Source: an uncultured Phycicoccus sp. (GTDB lineage: Bacteria > Actinomycetota > Actinomycetes > Actinomycetales > Dermatophilaceae). Taken from it: 53,016 bases of DNA. Under the pieces are notes generated by a model that did no database searches, was not told the DNA's origin, and saw only the letters and a list, made by a program, of their open reading frames with translations. Shown piece by piece: positions 1 to 10,777 of this stretch. Positions within the stretch are counted from its first letter, which is position 1; the number at the start of each line of letters is the position of its first letter. Position numbers and translations under genes: made by a program. The stretch spans positions 1 through 53,016 of the forward strand of contig NZ_CANLZR010000015.1 in NCBI RefSeq assembly GCF_947495705.1. The letters run 5' to 3'.

Positions 1-1
1 C

Positions 2-166
2 GAGGTCACCACCCCGACCGGGCACACCTACCACTCCCACGCCCCGCCCCTGCTCGGCTGGGGCACCGACCCACCCGACCCCGAACCCGACCCCGCGTCA
101 GACCCCGCGCCTGACCCAGACTCTCCCCTGGAACGACACCTCCAGGCACTCCTCCACGCCGCTTGA
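2..166 (+). CDS. C-terminal tail of a DUF222/HNH endonuclease-family protein (partial, 5' end outside window)
   Basis: Only the last 54 codons are present; the frame is open from base 2 to the TGA at 164-166. The tail starts with EVTTPTGHTYHSH, a pattern common near the C-terminus of actinobacterial DUF222-HNH proteins, and continues into a proline/aspartate-rich repeat-like stretch (PDPEPDPASDPAPD) and a closing LERHLQALLHAA helix. DUF222-HNH genes are the REP13E12-type repeat genes of mycobacteria and are often multicopy and mobile; their function is not settled. A second, frameshifted copy of this same tail lies at about 1884-2020. The family call rests on the tail only, because the HNH domain is outside the window. 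Confidence 0.6.
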   Translation, partial: EVTTPTGHTYHSHAPPLLGWGTDPPDPEPDPASDPAPDPDSPLERHLQALLHAA

Positions 167-217
167 CGGCAGCCCGGTGAACGGCAGTCGTCTGGAGCAG
201 AAGACGTAGGTCAGCCG

Positions 218-269
218 CGGCGGTGTGCAGAAAGTCCCGGCGACCCATATCCGTCCGGATCTGCCGATG
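218..269 (+). repeat. Direct repeat copy 1 upstream of the 104-aa gene
   Basis: About 52 bp beginning CGGCGGTGTGCAG and ending TCCGGATCTGCCGATG. It is matched at about 80 per cent by 634-686, with TCCGGATCTGCCGATG identical in both. It sits immediately upstream of the small gene starting at 283. Confidence 0.5.
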
Positions 270-282
270 AGCGGACGTCACA

Positions 283-597
283 GTGAGCGACACTTTCACC
301 GTGGATGAGGACCTGACGAAAGCTGTTGCGCTGTGGACTGGTCGTGGCATCCGCTCGTGGCCGCACCGCGACGACGCAGCACTGACCCGAGAGTTCGGTG
401 AGGCCCGCGGGCTCGACCTGCTCGTGGCGCTCCGGTCACTAGAGACCGAGTTCTACCGTTCAGACGCCCACCTGAACGAACCGGACCTTCAAGCCATGAC
501 TCATCGGGCCTCCGAGGAGTTTCGGTCCCTGCACCCGGAGGCGCCCTCGGCACTCGTTGACGCACTGGCGTGGTGCTACTCGTTTGACCATAGGTAG
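283..597 (+). CDS. Small hypothetical protein (104 aa)
   Basis: A GTG-started frame of 104 codons with no domain I recognise. It looks soluble and acidic, with no signal peptide or membrane helix; residues such as TREFGEARGLDLLVALRSLETEFY suggest a mostly helical fold. The reading frame uses less G/C in third positions than neighbouring core genes, consistent with foreign origin. It is bracketed by two copies of a roughly 52-bp sequence (about 218-269 and 634-686), the first ending just upstream of the start codon. No clear Shine-Dalgarno sequence is visible. The real start could be an internal codon. Coding status is probable, not certain. Confidence 0.45.
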   Translation: MSDTFTVDEDLTKAVALWTGRGIRSWPHRDDAALTREFGEARGLDLLVALRSLETEFYRSDAHLNEPDLQAMTHRASEEFRSLHPEAPSALVDALAWCYSFDHR

Positions 598-633
598 AGA
601 CCGCTCATGCTTGTCATGCGCATGATCGACAGG

Positions 634-686
634 CGGCGGTATGCACCAACTCCCGGCGACACCAGATCCATCCGGATCTGCCGATG
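634..686 (+). repeat. Direct repeat copy 2 downstream of the 104-aa gene
   Basis: Second copy of the 52-bp sequence, ending with the same TCCGGATCTGCCGATG and including the shared CCCGGCGAC. The pair encloses the 283-597 gene like a cassette. Whether this reflects a duplication of a promoter region or a recombination event cannot be told from one sequence. Confidence 0.5.
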
Positions 687-744
687 GGAGCGCGGCGATG
701 TCGGCCGCGTGTACGCCGCTTCTGGATATGAAGCGGTCGACTAC

Positions 745-1536
745 TCATCGGCGGCTTGCCGTGGCCTCGAGATAGGGCACCGGCATCACCATGGAGTCGT
801 CGCCGGAGCGGTTGAACGGGCCGAGTGCCGCGACCAGCTCGCTGCGGAGTCGCGCGCGGTGCTCCACCGAGAGGCTCTCGACCAGCCGCATGAACGGCCC
901 GAAAAGGGTCATCGCGGTGTCCACGAAATGCCCGATGGAGTCGAACCGGTAGACGACTTCCCGTTCCGTCACGACCAGGTCTTGGACGCCGTCCCCGAAC
1001 AGTGCGCGGATGCCTGACTCCGATTCCCAGGGGCTGGGTGGGCCGGGCTCGCTGAACCGGGCAAGGACCTCCGCTTCGGCGTGGTTCGCGCCGCCGGGTG
1101 CCCAATGCGTCAGCGCCAGGCGACCGCCGGGACGCAGGACGCGCATCGCCTCCCGTGCCACGTCCTCGGGTGAGGGGGTGAACCCGATCCCGAACGTCGA
1201 CATCACGGCGTCGAACGTGCCCGCGTCATAGGGCAGGTTCTCAGCGTCCTCGTGGGCGAAGGTGACCTGAAGGCCCTCGGCCGCGGCGCGCGCCCGCGCG
1301 CGTTCCAGGAGCACCTCGGAGATGTCGACCCCGGTGACGCGGCAACCTCGCCGAGCGGCCGCCAGTGCTGTTGTTCCTGGGCCGGTGGCGAGATCGAGCA
1401 CTGTCCAAGGGGCTCTCAGGTCAGCCGTTTCGCACAGCTGCTCGCTCACCACCGACAGCCGCGACCCGATGCTGGAGTAGTCGCCCAGGGACCAGGTGTG
1501 ACTCTGCTGAAGCTTCACATCGTCCAGCGCCGCCAT
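745..1536 (-). CDS. Class I SAM-dependent methyltransferase (UbiE/Coq5-like)
   Basis: A 263-aa soluble methyltransferase. Motif I VLDLATGPG is at residues 46-54, the acidic ribose-binding strand VTGVDIS at 67-73, motif II-like FDAVMSTFGIGF at 108-119 and the post-motif VLRPGG at 133-138. The substrate cannot be inferred; small-molecule or menaquinone-type methylation are both possible. The frame is open much further upstream, but MAALDDV at 1536 is chosen because a good -10 hexamer (TACCGT on the minus strand, 1543-1548) lies 6 nt before it, the leaderless arrangement seen repeatedly in this window. It lies alone between two DUF222 tail fragments. Confidence 0.8.
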   Translation of the reverse strand: MAALDDVKLQQSHTWSLGDYSSIGSRLSVVSEQLCETADLRAPWTVLDLATGPGTTALAAARRGCRVTGVDISEVLLERARARAAAEGLQVTFAHEDAENLPYDAGTFDAVMSTFGIGFTPSPEDVAREAMRVLRPGGRLALTHWAPGGANHAEAEVLARFSEPGPPSPWESESGIRALFGDGVQDLVVTEREVVYRFDSIGHFVDTAMTLFGPFMRLVESLSVEHRARLRSELVAALGPFNRSGDDSMVMPVPYLEATASRR

Positions 1537-1883
1537 GCGTGCACGGTAGTGCTTCGCCGCTCGCCCGAGCGAGGGCGTCGTATGCGTCGACGATGACCGC
1601 CCGTGGCGCACGGACCCGATGCACGCGCATACGCGAGCCACCCACACCCGGATCTGACGAGACGGAGGCTGCAGAAGCCAGGGAGGGAGTGGCCGCTTCG
1701 GGGCGCTGCGACGCGCAACCCGAACGGGGGGACGTGCCACCGTTGGGATCGGTTCGGTGCGCGGCCGCCCAGCGCGACTCTGTGGCAGGCGGCCCTGGAG
1801 CCAGCCCTACGACAATCCCGCGACGACGCCGTCCGGCTTCTGACAGCACCACGAGGAGCTGGCCGGTCGGCCTGGTTTCGGGA
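1537..1883. other. Intergenic region with no supportable gene
   Basis: Between the methyltransferase start and the DUF222 tail remnant. Several frames stay open because of GC bias, but none has a convincing start, codon use or family resemblance. The minus-strand promoter of the methyltransferase (1543-1548) is the only element I can point to. The rest may be decayed DUF222-associated DNA. Confidence 0.5.
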
Positions 1884-2020
1884 ATGCCCCGGGAGGTCGA
1901 GGTGATCACCCCGGCCGGGCCCACCTCCGCTCGCACGCCCCACCCCTGATCGGCTGGGGTACCGACCCACCCGACTCTCCCGTCGAACGACACCTCCAGG
2001 CACTCCTCGACGCCGCCTGA
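1884..2020 (+). pseudogene. Frameshifted remnant of the DUF222/HNH protein tail
   Basis: Translating from 1884 gives MPREVEVITPAG, matching EVTTPTG of the copy at 2-166. The match then breaks: 41 bases here replace 42 there, so one base is missing between the GGG at about 1917 and CGGCTGG at about 1951. After the shift the other frame resumes as IGWGTDPPD, SPVERHLQALLDAA and stop (2018-2020), matching the end of the first copy. The internal PDPEPDP stretch of copy 1 is absent. The two copies share long near-identical DNA, so this is a decayed paralogue and not chance similarity. Confidence 0.7.
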
Positions 2021-2054
2021 CCCGCGGCGCCCGACCACGGCAGCGGCCTCGCCG

Positions 2055-2060
2055 TACAGT
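2055..2060 (+). promoter_or_regulatory. -10 element for leaderless acyl-CoA-binding gene
   Basis: TACAGT, six bases before the ATG at 2067. Too close for a ribosome-binding site, so transcription probably starts at or next to the start codon. The same spacing recurs at many genes here (see findings). Confidence 0.5.
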
Positions 2061-2066
2061 GACGGC

Positions 2067-2317
2067 ATGGCTACCGAGGACGAGTTCCGTGCAGCGGTCG
2101 AGTCGGTCTCCGGGCTCACCAAGGACCCGGGCAACGACACCAAGCTGCGCCTGTACGCGCTGTACAAGCAGGCCACCGAGGGCGACGTCGCGGGCAGCCG
2201 TCCGGGCTTCACCAATCCCGTGGGTCGGGCCAAGTACGACGCGTGGGCGTCGGTGGTGGGGATGTCTGAGGACGACGCGCGCCAGGAGTACGTCGACACC
2301 GTCGCCGGACTGACCGC

Positions 2318-2321
<4 letters not shown>
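2067..2321 (+). CDS. Acyl-CoA-binding protein (ACBP family)
   Basis: Complete 84-aa protein of the family's usual size (about 85-90 aa). The diagnostic ACBP segment YALYKQATEGD is at residues 30-40 and KYDAW at 56-60; these tyrosines and lysines bind the CoA phosphate and adenine in characterised members. The expected role is a cytosolic carrier for medium- to long-chain acyl-CoA. The start is supported by a -10 hexamer 6 nt upstream. Its TAG stop overlaps by two bases with the stop of the convergent acetyltransferase gene, leaving no room for a terminator between them. Confidence 0.92.
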
Positions 2322-5246
<2,925 letters not shown>

Positions 5247-5252
5247 GGGCCG

Positions 5253-6119
5253 GTGGGCGCGGCACTGGCGTGCGGGCTGGCGACGGTCGACGTCGTCCAG
5301 GTCGTCGACGCCGTGCCCGGGCCGAACGAGAAGGTCGTCGCGCTCTCCACCACCGTCGCCGCCGGGGGCCCGGCCTGCAACGCTGCGATGGCGTGCTCCC
5401 GGCTCGGGGTGGAGACGCGGTTCGTCGGGGCCGTCGGCAGCGGGGCCTTCTCTGCCGTCGTCCTCGGCGACCTCGCGCGGCACGCGATCTCGGTCACCGA
5501 CCTCGCCCCGCCGTCGTTCGAGCCGCCGCTGTCGACCGTCCTCGTCGCCCGGGGGTCGGGGGAGCGGGCCGTCGTGTCGCGCAACGCCGTTGGGGTCGAG
5601 GGCTACGAGGAGGTCTCGCCGTCGCGGGCGGAGGCGCTGCTCTCCGGAGTCGGTGCACTGCTCGTCGATGGCCACCACCTGCCCGTGGCGCTGGCCCTGG
5701 CGCAGGAGGCGCGCAGGCGTGAGGTGCCGGTCGTGCTCGACGGCGGGTCCTGGAAGCCGGGGCTCGAGGCGCTGCTCGCCCTGGTCGACGTCGCCGTCGT
5801 GTCGGCGGACTTCCACGCGCCCGGCGTGGCCGACCTCGACGGGCTGCGCGCGCTCGGCCCCTGGTGGGTCGCCCGCACCGACGGCCCCCGCCCCGTCACC
5901 TGGCAGGCCGCCGACGGGGGCTCCGGCGAGGTCGCCGTCCCCGAGGTGGAGGTCGTCGACACCCTGGGCGCCGGTGACGTGCTGCACGGGGCGCTGCTCG
6001 CAGCGGTCGCGCGCGACGGGCTCGGCGACCTGCCGGGCGCCCTCGAGCAGGCCGTCGCCATCGCGGCGCGCTCGGTCGGCGCGCCCGGAGCCCTGGGCTG
6101 GGACGCGCCCGAGCGCTAG
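5253..6119 (+). CDS. PfkB/ribokinase-family carbohydrate kinase
   Basis: A 288-aa cytosolic sugar or nucleoside kinase. The N-terminal GGPACNAA glycine motif (38-45) and the C-terminal ATP-binding signature DTLGAGD (236-242) are intact; the aspartate of the latter is the catalytic base in the family. The substrate is not evident: ribokinase, adenosine kinase and sulfofructose kinases all share these motifs. It starts with GTG only six bases after the leuA stop, so it is probably co-transcribed with leuA. Its stop codon TAG forms part of the -10 of the next gene. Confidence 0.85.
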   Translation: MGAALACGLATVDVVQVVDAVPGPNEKVVALSTTVAAGGPACNAAMACSRLGVETRFVGAVGSGAFSAVVLGDLARHAISVTDLAPPSFEPPLSTVLVARGSGERAVVSRNAVGVEGYEEVSPSRAEALLSGVGALLVDGHHLPVALALAQEARRREVPVVLDGGSWKPGLEALLALVDVAVVSADFHAPGVADLDGLRALGPWWVARTDGPRPVTWQAADGGSGEVAVPEVEVVDTLGAGDVLHGALLAAVARDGLGDLPGALEQAVAIAARSVGAPGALGWDAPER

Positions 6120-6129
6120 GTTGCCGGGC

Positions 6130-6474
6130 ATGGCCGAGACCGTTGACGAGTACCTCGCGGGGTTCGACGGCGAGGTCCGCACCCGGCTGGACACGATGCG
6201 CGAGCTGATCCGGGCGGCCGCGCCGGAGGCCACGGAGGCCATCGCGTACGGCATGCCGGCCTACCGGCTCGACGGGAAGCCGCTCGTGTACTTCGCCGGG
6301 TACGACCGCCACGTCGGCTTCTACGCCACCCCGAACGGGCACGAGGCCTTCGCGGCGGAGTTCGCCCGGTACCGGCAGGGCAAGGGCTCGGTGCAGTTCC
6401 CGCACGACGAGCCGATCCCCGCCGACCTCGTGCGCCGGGTCGTCGCCTTCCGTGCCCAGACGATCCGTGGCTGA
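6130..6474 (+). CDS. DUF1801-family small protein
   Basis: 114 aa. The pattern TVDEYLAGF..EVRTRLDTMRELI followed by PEATEAIAYGMPAYRLDGKPLVYFAGYDRHVGFYA is characteristic of DUF1801 (YdhG-like) proteins, small alpha/beta proteins of unknown function sometimes called iron-chaperone-like. The ATG at 6130 is preceded by a -10 hexamer TAGGTT (6117-6122), 7 nt upstream, which overlaps the PfkB stop codon. Its last 8 bases overlap the start of the following methyltransferase, suggesting translational coupling. Confidence 0.8.
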   Translation: MAETVDEYLAGFDGEVRTRLDTMRELIRAAAPEATEAIAYGMPAYRLDGKPLVYFAGYDRHVGFYATPNGHEAFAAEFARYRQGKGSVQFPHDEPIPADLVRRVVAFRAQTIRG

Positions 6475-7267
6475 CGTCGTCGAGCCCGCCAGCTGGCACG
6501 AGGGCATCGTCGCCCGGTGGTGGGCCTACTTCCGGACCTCCGGGCCGGAGGTCGAGTACTTCCGCCGCTTCGTCGAGGCAGGGCAGCCGGCCCTGGACGT
6601 GGCGTGCGGTGCGGGCCGCCTGCTCGTCCCCTACGTCCGCGACGGGCTGGACGTCGACGGCGTGGACGTCTCGCCCGACATGGTGGCCTGGTGCGCCGAG
6701 GCCGCGGCGGGCGTCGGCGCGGCCCCGGGCCTGCACTGCCAGCCGATGCACGCGCTCGACCTGCCGCGTCGCTACCGGACCGTGTACGTGTGCGGCGGCC
6801 TGGGGCTCGGCTCCACCCGGGCCCAGGACCAGGAGGCCCTGCGCCGCATCTACGAGCACCTGGAGCCCGGCGGCCGGATCGTCCTCGACAACGAGGTGCC
6901 GTACTCCGACGAGGCGACCTGGGCGCGCTGGGCGCAGCGACCGCCGGCGCTGCCCGAGCCCGAGGCCGAGCCGGGGGCGCGCAGACCCGGCCCCGACGGC
7001 CGCGAGTACGCGCTCTCGGCCCGGATGCTGGCCCTGGACCCGGTGGCCCAGCAGGAGGCCTGGGAGATCCACGCGACGCAGTGGCGCGACGGGAACCTGG
7101 AGGCCGAGGAGCGGCGCCGGCTCACGGTGAACCGCTACTTCGCCGGGGAGCTGGTGCTCATGCTCGAGCGGGCCGGCTTCCGCGACGTCGAGGTCCGGGG
7201 CCAGTACAACGACGCCGAGCCCGGGCCGGCGGACGACTTCCTCGTCGTCGTCGCGACCCGCGCCTGA
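6467..7267 (+). CDS. Class I SAM-dependent methyltransferase
   Basis: 266 aa beginning at GTG 6467 (MADVVEPASWHEG), overlapping the end of the DUF1801 gene. SAM motif I is LDVACGAGRLLVPY, followed by VDGVDVSPDMVAWC and the beta-4 region YVCGGLGLGST; the C-terminus ends with FRDVEVRGQYN and FLVVVATRA strands of the Rossmann-like fold. An earlier in-frame GTG at 6452 is possible but would lengthen the overlap without adding conserved residues. The substrate is unknown. Confidence 0.8.
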   Translation: MADVVEPASWHEGIVARWWAYFRTSGPEVEYFRRFVEAGQPALDVACGAGRLLVPYVRDGLDVDGVDVSPDMVAWCAEAAAGVGAAPGLHCQPMHALDLPRRYRTVYVCGGLGLGSTRAQDQEALRRIYEHLEPGGRIVLDNEVPYSDEATWARWAQRPPALPEPEAEPGARRPGPDGREYALSARMLALDPVAQQEAWEIHATQWRDGNLEAEERRRLTVNRYFAGELVLMLERAGFRDVEVRGQYNDAEPGPADDFLVVVATRA

Positions 7268-7289
7268 GGGTCGCAGGCGGGGCCGCCGG

Positions 7290-7916
7290 TCACCGCACCC
7301 CGCGGACCCGGAACTGGATGCTGATCCGCGGCCCGACGGGCCGGGCGGTCTTCGGCACGCAGTGGTCCCAGGTGCGCTGGCAGGACCCACCCATGACGAC
7401 GAGGTCGCCGTGCCCGGCCGACACCCGGACCGACGACCCGCCGTCCCGAGGCCGGAGCAGGAGGTCGCGGGGGGACCCCACGGAGAGGATCGCGACCATC
7501 GTGTCCTGGTCGCGGCTGCGCCCGATGCGGTCGCCGTGCCAGGCCACCGAGTCCTGGCCGTCGCGGTACAGGCACAGTCCGGCCGTGACGAAGGGCTCGC
7601 CCAGCTCGTCGGCGTAGTGGGCCGAGAGGGCGTCGCGGCACTCCTCGAGGGCCAGGTGGGGCAGGGGGTCGCCCTCGCCGTAGAAGCTGAGGAGCCGGGG
7701 GACGTCGACGACCGAGTCGTACATCTGGCGGCGCTCGGCGAACCACGGCACGTCGCGCCGGAGCGCCGAATAGAGCTCGTCGGCACCCCCGACCCAGGCC
7801 GTGCGCTCGTCGACCCACGCCGCCTGGCTCAGCGGGCGCCGCCGCACGGTCTCGCCGAGCGGGCGCACCTCGACGCCGTCGGCGAGGTCGAGCAGTGACC
7901 CCTGGATCACGGGCAT
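7290..7916 (-). CDS. AlkB-like 2-oxoglutarate/Fe(II) dioxygenase (nucleic-acid alkylation repair)
   Basis: 208 aa. The Fe(II)-binding triad is visible as H127 and D129 in WHGDRIG and H185 in WDHCVPK; R197 and R203 in RISIQFR match the 2-oxoglutarate-binding and substrate arginines of AlkB. The family oxidatively removes methyl groups from 1-methyladenine and 3-methylcytosine. The start at 7916 is supported by a TACCGT hexamer (7923-7928, minus strand) 6 nt upstream. An AlkA-like glycosylase lies 2 kb away on the other strand, but the two are not an operon. Confidence 0.88.
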   Translation of the reverse strand: MPVIQGSLLDLADGVEVRPLGETVRRRPLSQAAWVDERTAWVGGADELYSALRRDVPWFAERRQMYDSVVDVPRLLSFYGEGDPLPHLALEECRDALSAHYADELGEPFVTAGLCLYRDGQDSVAWHGDRIGRSRDQDTMVAILSVGSPRDLLLRPRDGGSSVRVSAGHGDLVVMGGSCQRTWDHCVPKTARPVGPRISIQFRVRGVR

Positions 7917-8026
7917 GGGCCCACGGTAGCCCGCAATCGAACGGGTGTCCAGAACTGCGGGGCGCCGTGTCGAAGGTCGGGCCCCGGCAGTTGCGCACCC
8001 GGGCGGGAATGCCGTGAGGTGGGGGG

Positions 8027-8713
8027 ATGGGAGCACATCCGCTGGCCGGGGCCGTCGTCGCCGTCGTCGGGGCCTCGGGTGCGCTCGGCGCGCTCCTGGC
8101 GCGCAGCGCCGCGGCGCGGGGTGCCACGGTCGTCCTCGTCGGCCGGGACGAGCAGCGGCTGCGGTCGGTGCTCGACGGCGCCGAGGTCGTCGTCGGCGAC
8201 CTGGCCGACGCCACGCTCGGCGACCGGCTCGTCGAGACCGCGCGCGGTTCCCACGGGCGGCTCGACGGCGTGGTGAACGCCGCGGGCGTCGTGGCCTTCG
8301 GCCCGCTCGTCGACACCGACGACGCCGTGCTCGAGGAGCTCTTCTTCACCAACGTCGTCGGGCCGCTGTTCCTCCTGCGCCGGGTGCTGCCGGCGCTCAC
8401 CGAGAGCAAGGGCTTCCTCGTCAACCTCAGTGCGGTCGTGGCGGAGCAGCCGATGGCCGGGATGGCGGCCTACTCGGCGTCCAAGGCGGCCCTCACCGCG
8501 GCCGACCGCGCCCTGACCCGCGAGCTGCGGCGGGTCGGGGTCGACGTGCTGGACGTCCGGCCCCCGCACACCGAGACCGGTCTGGCCGGCCGTGCGCTGG
8601 CGGGGGAGGCGCCACGCCTGGCCGAGGGGCTCGACCCGCAGGTGGTCGCCGACGCCGTCCTCGACGCCGTGGAGGCCGGGCGGGGCGAGCTGTCCTCCTC
8701 CGACTTCGGGTGA
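8027..8713 (+). CDS. Short-chain dehydrogenase/reductase (SDR)
   Basis: 228 aa. The dinucleotide-binding GASGALG loop is at residues 15-21, NAAG in VVNAAGVV at 83-89, and the catalytic set S135, Y149 and K153 lies in LSAVV and YSASK. It is a classical cytosolic NAD(P)-dependent oxidoreductase of unknown substrate. The protein ends shortly after the substrate-loop region (ADAVLDAVEAGRGELSSSDFG), as in other short SDRs. ATG 8027 follows a purine-rich run (GAGGTGGGGGG) that could serve as ribosome-binding site. Confidence 0.85.
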   Translation: MGAHPLAGAVVAVVGASGALGALLARSAAARGATVVLVGRDEQRLRSVLDGAEVVVGDLADATLGDRLVETARGSHGRLDGVVNAAGVVAFGPLVDTDDAVLEELFFTNVVGPLFLLRRVLPALTESKGFLVNLSAVVAEQPMAGMAAYSASKAALTAADRALTRELRRVGVDVLDVRPPHTETGLAGRALAGEAPRLAEGLDPQVVADAVLDAVEAGRGELSSSDFG

Positions 8714-8813
8714 GCCGCCCGGCGCCGCGCCGGTGTCCCGTGGGCGACGATTTCGGCACCGGGCCGGGCTGTCCCTACGCTGGGGCAGCCCACCCCGAGG
8801 AAGGAGGCGCGCC

Positions 8814-9779
8814 ATGAGCGTGCAGGCCCCCTCCGCGGTCGTCATGATCCGACCGCGGCATTTCACGCCCAACCCCGAGACCGCCGGCGACAACGCGTTC
8901 CAGACCGTGCCCCACCCGGAGCGCGCCCTCGACGAGGTCGCGGCCGCCGCCTACGACGAGGTGACCCGGGTCGCCGACCGGCTGTCGGAGGAGGGCGTCA
9001 CCGTCCACCTCTTCGACGACGACGACCCGACGCGCGCCGACAGCGTCTTCCCGAACAACTGGTTCTCCACGCACGCCGGCGGGCGGATCGCGGTGTACCC
9101 CATGTACGCCCCCAGCCGCCGCACCGAGCGCCGAGCCGACATCGTCGAGATGCTCAAGACCCAGTACCGCGTCCAGGACGTCGTCGACTACTCGGGTCTC
9201 GAGCACGACGGCCAGTACCTCGAGGGAACCGGAGCGATGGTCCTCGACCACGTCATCCGGGTCGCGTACACGGTGCGCTCCAACCGGGCGGACCCCATCG
9301 TCCTCGAGCGGTTCTGCTCGCAGTTCGGGTACGAGCCGATGGTCTTCGACGCGACCGAGGACGACGGCACCGCGATCTACCACACCAACGTCCTCATGTG
9401 CATCGGCACGTCCTTCGCCCTGGTGGGCCTGGAGATGATCCGGGACGCGCGCCGGCGGGCGGAGGTCGCCGAGTCCCTCGCCGAGCCCGGCCGGGAGATC
9501 ATCGAGCTGACGAGCCAGCAGATCCGCGACTTCGCGGGGAACGCCATCGAGCTGCGGACCACCAGCGGCCGGATCCTCGCGCTCTCGACGCGGGCGGCCG
9601 CCAGCCTGACCCCCGAGCAGCGCGCGGTGATCGAGGAGTCGTGCCGGATCGTCCCGCTCGATGTGCCGACGATCGAGCACGCCGGCGGCTCGCTCCGGTG
9701 CATGGTGGCGGGCATCCACCTCACCCGCCGGCCGGTCGTCGCACCGGTCGAGTCCGAGGAGGCGGTGCTCTCGGGGTGA
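8814..9779 (+). CDS. ctlX: CtlX-type citrulline/arginine deiminase-related hydrolase
   Basis: 321-aa member of the guanidino-group-modifying (pentein) fold related to arginine deiminase and named CtlX, a citrulline-utilisation hydrolase. Visible signatures are PRHFTPNPET at 14-23, FPNNWFSTH at 79-87, LEGTGAMVLD near 138, HTNVLMCIG near 190, and the C-terminal catalytic cysteine C296 in GGSLRCMVAGIHL. It is a cytosolic enzyme releasing ammonia from a guanidino or ureido group; the exact substrate here is inferred from the family. AAGGAGG at 8801-8807 is an unusually strong ribosome-binding site, and TACGCT at 8776-8781 is a likely -10, so this gene is leadered unlike many neighbours. Confidence 0.88.
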   Translation: MSVQAPSAVVMIRPRHFTPNPETAGDNAFQTVPHPERALDEVAAAAYDEVTRVADRLSEEGVTVHLFDDDDPTRADSVFPNNWFSTHAGGRIAVYPMYAPSRRTERRADIVEMLKTQYRVQDVVDYSGLEHDGQYLEGTGAMVLDHVIRVAYTVRSNRADPIVLERFCSQFGYEPMVFDATEDDGTAIYHTNVLMCIGTSFALVGLEMIRDARRRAEVAESLAEPGREIIELTSQQIRDFAGNAIELRTTSGRILALSTRAAASLTPEQRAVIEESCRIVPLDVPTIEHAGGSLRCMVAGIHLTRRPVVAPVESEEAVLSG

Positions 9780-10672
9780 CCGGCGCGGTGGCCGCCGCGG
9801 AGCGGGCCGACGAGACGGTCCTCGTGCCCGTCGACGTGGCGGCGCTGCGAGCGTGGCTGCTGGCCCATGCCGTGCCCGGGGTCGACACGGTGTCGACGGG
9901 GCCGGACGGCTCGACGGCGCACACCCGCACCGTCCGGACGGCGGCGGGCCCCGTCCCGCTCACCGTGGTTCTCCCGGCGACGGCGCCCCCGCGCCTGCAG
10001 GCCCACGGGCCGGGTGCCGCCGAGGCGGTGGACGTGGGTCGCTCGTGGCTGGGCCTCGACCTCGACCCCGAGCCCGCCGTGGCGTCCCTGGCGGCCGACC
10101 CCGTCCTCGGCGCGATGGTCGCCGCGCGGCCCGCCGTCCGGGTCCCGGGCGCGCCCGACCCTTTCGAAGCGGCCGTGAACGTCGTTCTCGGTCAGCACGT
10201 CTCGGTCGCCGCCGGCCGGGTCTTCGCCGGGCGCCTCACAGCCGCCTGCGGCACCGGCACGCTGCCCCCGGGCCCGGAGGCCCTGGCGGGCCTCGACCCG
10301 GACGACCTGCAACAAGCGGTCGGGGTCACGGGAGGGCGCGCGCGCACCGTCGTCGCCCTGGCCCGGGCCGTGGCCGCCGGGCTCCACCTCGGCCCGGAGC
10401 CCGACCCCTCCGCGCGGGCCGCGACCCGCGCCGCGCTCCTCGCGCTGCCGGGCATCGGGCCGTGGACCGCCGACCTCGTCGCGCTGCGCTGCCTGCGGGA
10501 CCCGGACGTGTTCCTTCCGGGCGACCTCGTCCTGCGCAGGGCGCTCGGCGGCGTCACGGCGCGCGAGGCCGAACGGCTCGCGGAGGCGTGGCGCCCGCAC
10601 CGCTCGCTCGCCGTCGTCCACCTGTGGATCCAGCACGCGCTCGACCCCACACCTCTTCCCGAACGTGGGTGA
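9776..10672 (+). CDS. AlkA-like DNA-3-methyladenine glycosylase (HhH-GPD)
   Basis: 298 aa. An N-terminal AlkA-type domain (to about 110) precedes the helix-hairpin-helix/GPD domain: LPGIGPWTAD at 224-233 is the DNA-binding hairpin, and D250 in FLPGDLVLRRALG matches the catalytic aspartate of AlkA. PFEAAVNVVLGQHVS is also a typical AlkA segment. It excises alkylated bases from DNA. The GTG start overlaps the ctlX stop (GTGA at 9776-9779), implying translational coupling. There is no Ada domain. A perfect hairpin overlaps its 3' end. Confidence 0.87.
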   Translation: MTGAVAAAERADETVLVPVDVAALRAWLLAHAVPGVDTVSTGPDGSTAHTRTVRTAAGPVPLTVVLPATAPPRLQAHGPGAAEAVDVGRSWLGLDLDPEPAVASLAADPVLGAMVAARPAVRVPGAPDPFEAAVNVVLGQHVSVAAGRVFAGRLTAACGTGTLPPGPEALAGLDPDDLQQAVGVTGGRARTVVALARAVAAGLHLGPEPDPSARAATRAALLALPGIGPWTADLVALRCLRDPDVFLPGDLVLRRALGGVTAREAERLAEAWRPHRSLAVVHLWIQHALDPTPLPERG

Positions 10673-10708
10673 AGACCGTCGGCATGACGACGGTCTTCAC
10701 CCACGTTC
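10661..10708 (+). terminator. 20-bp perfect inverted repeat at the end of the alkA-like gene
   Basis: Left arm 10661-10680 and right arm 10689-10708 are perfect complements (core GTGGGTGAAGACCGTC) with an 8-nt loop. It overlaps the last codons of the glycosylase. There is no following T run, so it may be an RNA-stability or bidirectional termination hairpin. A diverged copy lies at 52876-52914. Confidence 0.6.
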
Positions 10709-10777
10709 CGGGTGGTTCGGGGGCCGGGGGCGGCGGGGCGGCGCACGGATGTCACCGCGAGCGCGGACAATGGGGGA

